Assembly: GCF_021184045.1 (NCBI RefSeq)
Contig: NZ_CP073710.1
Location: 2,428,685-2,492,684 of the forward strand
From: Methanococcoides orientis
GTDB lineage: Archaea > Halobacteriota > Methanosarcinia > Methanosarcinales > Methanosarcinaceae
Direction: 5' to 3'
Length of the DNA stretch: 64,000 nt
Positions 63,790 to 64,000 of the stretch are shown here, piece by piece (positions within the stretch are counted from its first letter, which is position 1; each line of letters begins with the position of its first letter). The position numbers and the translations under genes are program-made. Under the pieces are notes generated by a model, which saw nothing but the letters and a program-made list of their open reading frames with translations, searched no databases and had not been told where the DNA came from.

Positions 63790-64000
63790 ATAGAAAACGT
63801 TGCGTGTGGCTGGCCTGTTGTGAAAGGAGATTGTATCGCCGGAAATAACGATTCCTGTATTGCGGTCATAACTCTTGCAAGCTCATTTGAACCTTATGAA
63901 GAAGCTGCCATGTGGGGTAGCTGCAAGACCGAGAACCTTGGTGCAGAGAAGATCATCATAAACACGGTATCAAATTCAAATATCCGGTATCTCCTGATAT
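63790..64000 (+). CDS. mtxA: MtrA-like corrinoid protein, 3' partial
   Basis: Start of a homologue of the MtrA subunit of methyl-H4MPT:CoM methyltransferase, cut by the window end. The translation ENVACGWPVVKGDCIAG and then TENLGAEKIIINTVSNSNI agree with MtrA-type proteins. In this frame the codons before are TGA GGT GTT GAC, so no ATG, GTG or TTG lies at the expected start; ATA (63790) is preceded by GAGGTG at 5 bases. The first in-frame GTG (63820 region) would delete the conserved GWPVV. The adjacency to mtxX matches the mtx gene group of Methanosarcina. Confidence 0.85.
   Translation, partial: MENVACGWPVVKGDCIAGNNDSCIAVITLASSFEPYEEAAMWGSCKTENLGAEKIIINTVSNSNIRYLLI

Overview
The window looks like chromosome from a methylotrophic, cytochrome-containing methanogen of the Methanosarcinaceae; Methanococcoides or a close relative is my best guess (inference from gene content, no search was run). 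Evidence: an mtxX-mtxA pair of methyltransferase-related genes, cfbB (coenzyme F430/corrinoid amidation), mptD (methanopterin), pyruvate:ferredoxin oxidoreductase, archaeal replication genes (pcn, priL, rfcL), archaeosortase with archaetidylserine lipid genes, archaeal-type AlaRS and ValRS, TATA boxes and several leaderless-looking genes.

Layout. 1-15 kb: porAB, an AGCS symporter, DNA repair (nth, dinB), an ABC-type ATPase, a fused hydantoinase/oxoprolinase, PAP2 phosphatase, the lsm-rpl37e-purF cluster and a ThiD-ThiN fusion. 15-29 kb: uspA, valS, a response regulator, alaS, surE, moaA, cfbB and the replication/transcription operon nudix-tfs-pcn-priL. 29-44 kb: the artA-asd-pssA membrane-anchoring operon, clpB with a divergent regulator, a PAS histidine kinase, mptD, hisC-argD, a polymer-forming protein, a PUA protein, a probable small structured RNA (about 40562-40674), and the RNA-repair operon fucA-CDP-alcohol transferase-archease-rtcB.

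44.2-58.25 kb is a visibly more AT-rich accessory region inserted at the 3' end of tRNA-Thr(TGT). The tRNA 3' end recurs at 56142 and again, more degraded, at 58239. The two downstream copies are preceded by a shared 66-bp arm (57 of 66 positions identical by eye). I read this as two related elements in tandem: a 12-kb one carrying an ABC1 kinase, a c-type cytochrome lipoprotein, small membrane proteins, winged-helix regulators, an ACR3-like exporter, a free-standing ThrRS editing domain, a CopB-type ATPase, a YHS protein and several decayed genes; and a 2.1-kb one carrying an unknown membrane coiled-coil protein with a duplicated module. I see no integrase in either.

58.3-64 kb returns to chromosomal genes: a siroheme sulfite/nitrite reductase-like protein, an MFS transporter, ogt, rfcL, mtxX and the start of mtxA, which runs off the window.

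The most unusual signals are the tandem integrase-less elements at tRNA-Thr, the candidate small RNA with two mutually exclusive pairings and its own promoter and terminator, and several genes whose best Shine-Dalgarno site points to an in-frame AUA or AUC rather than to AUG/GTG/TTG.
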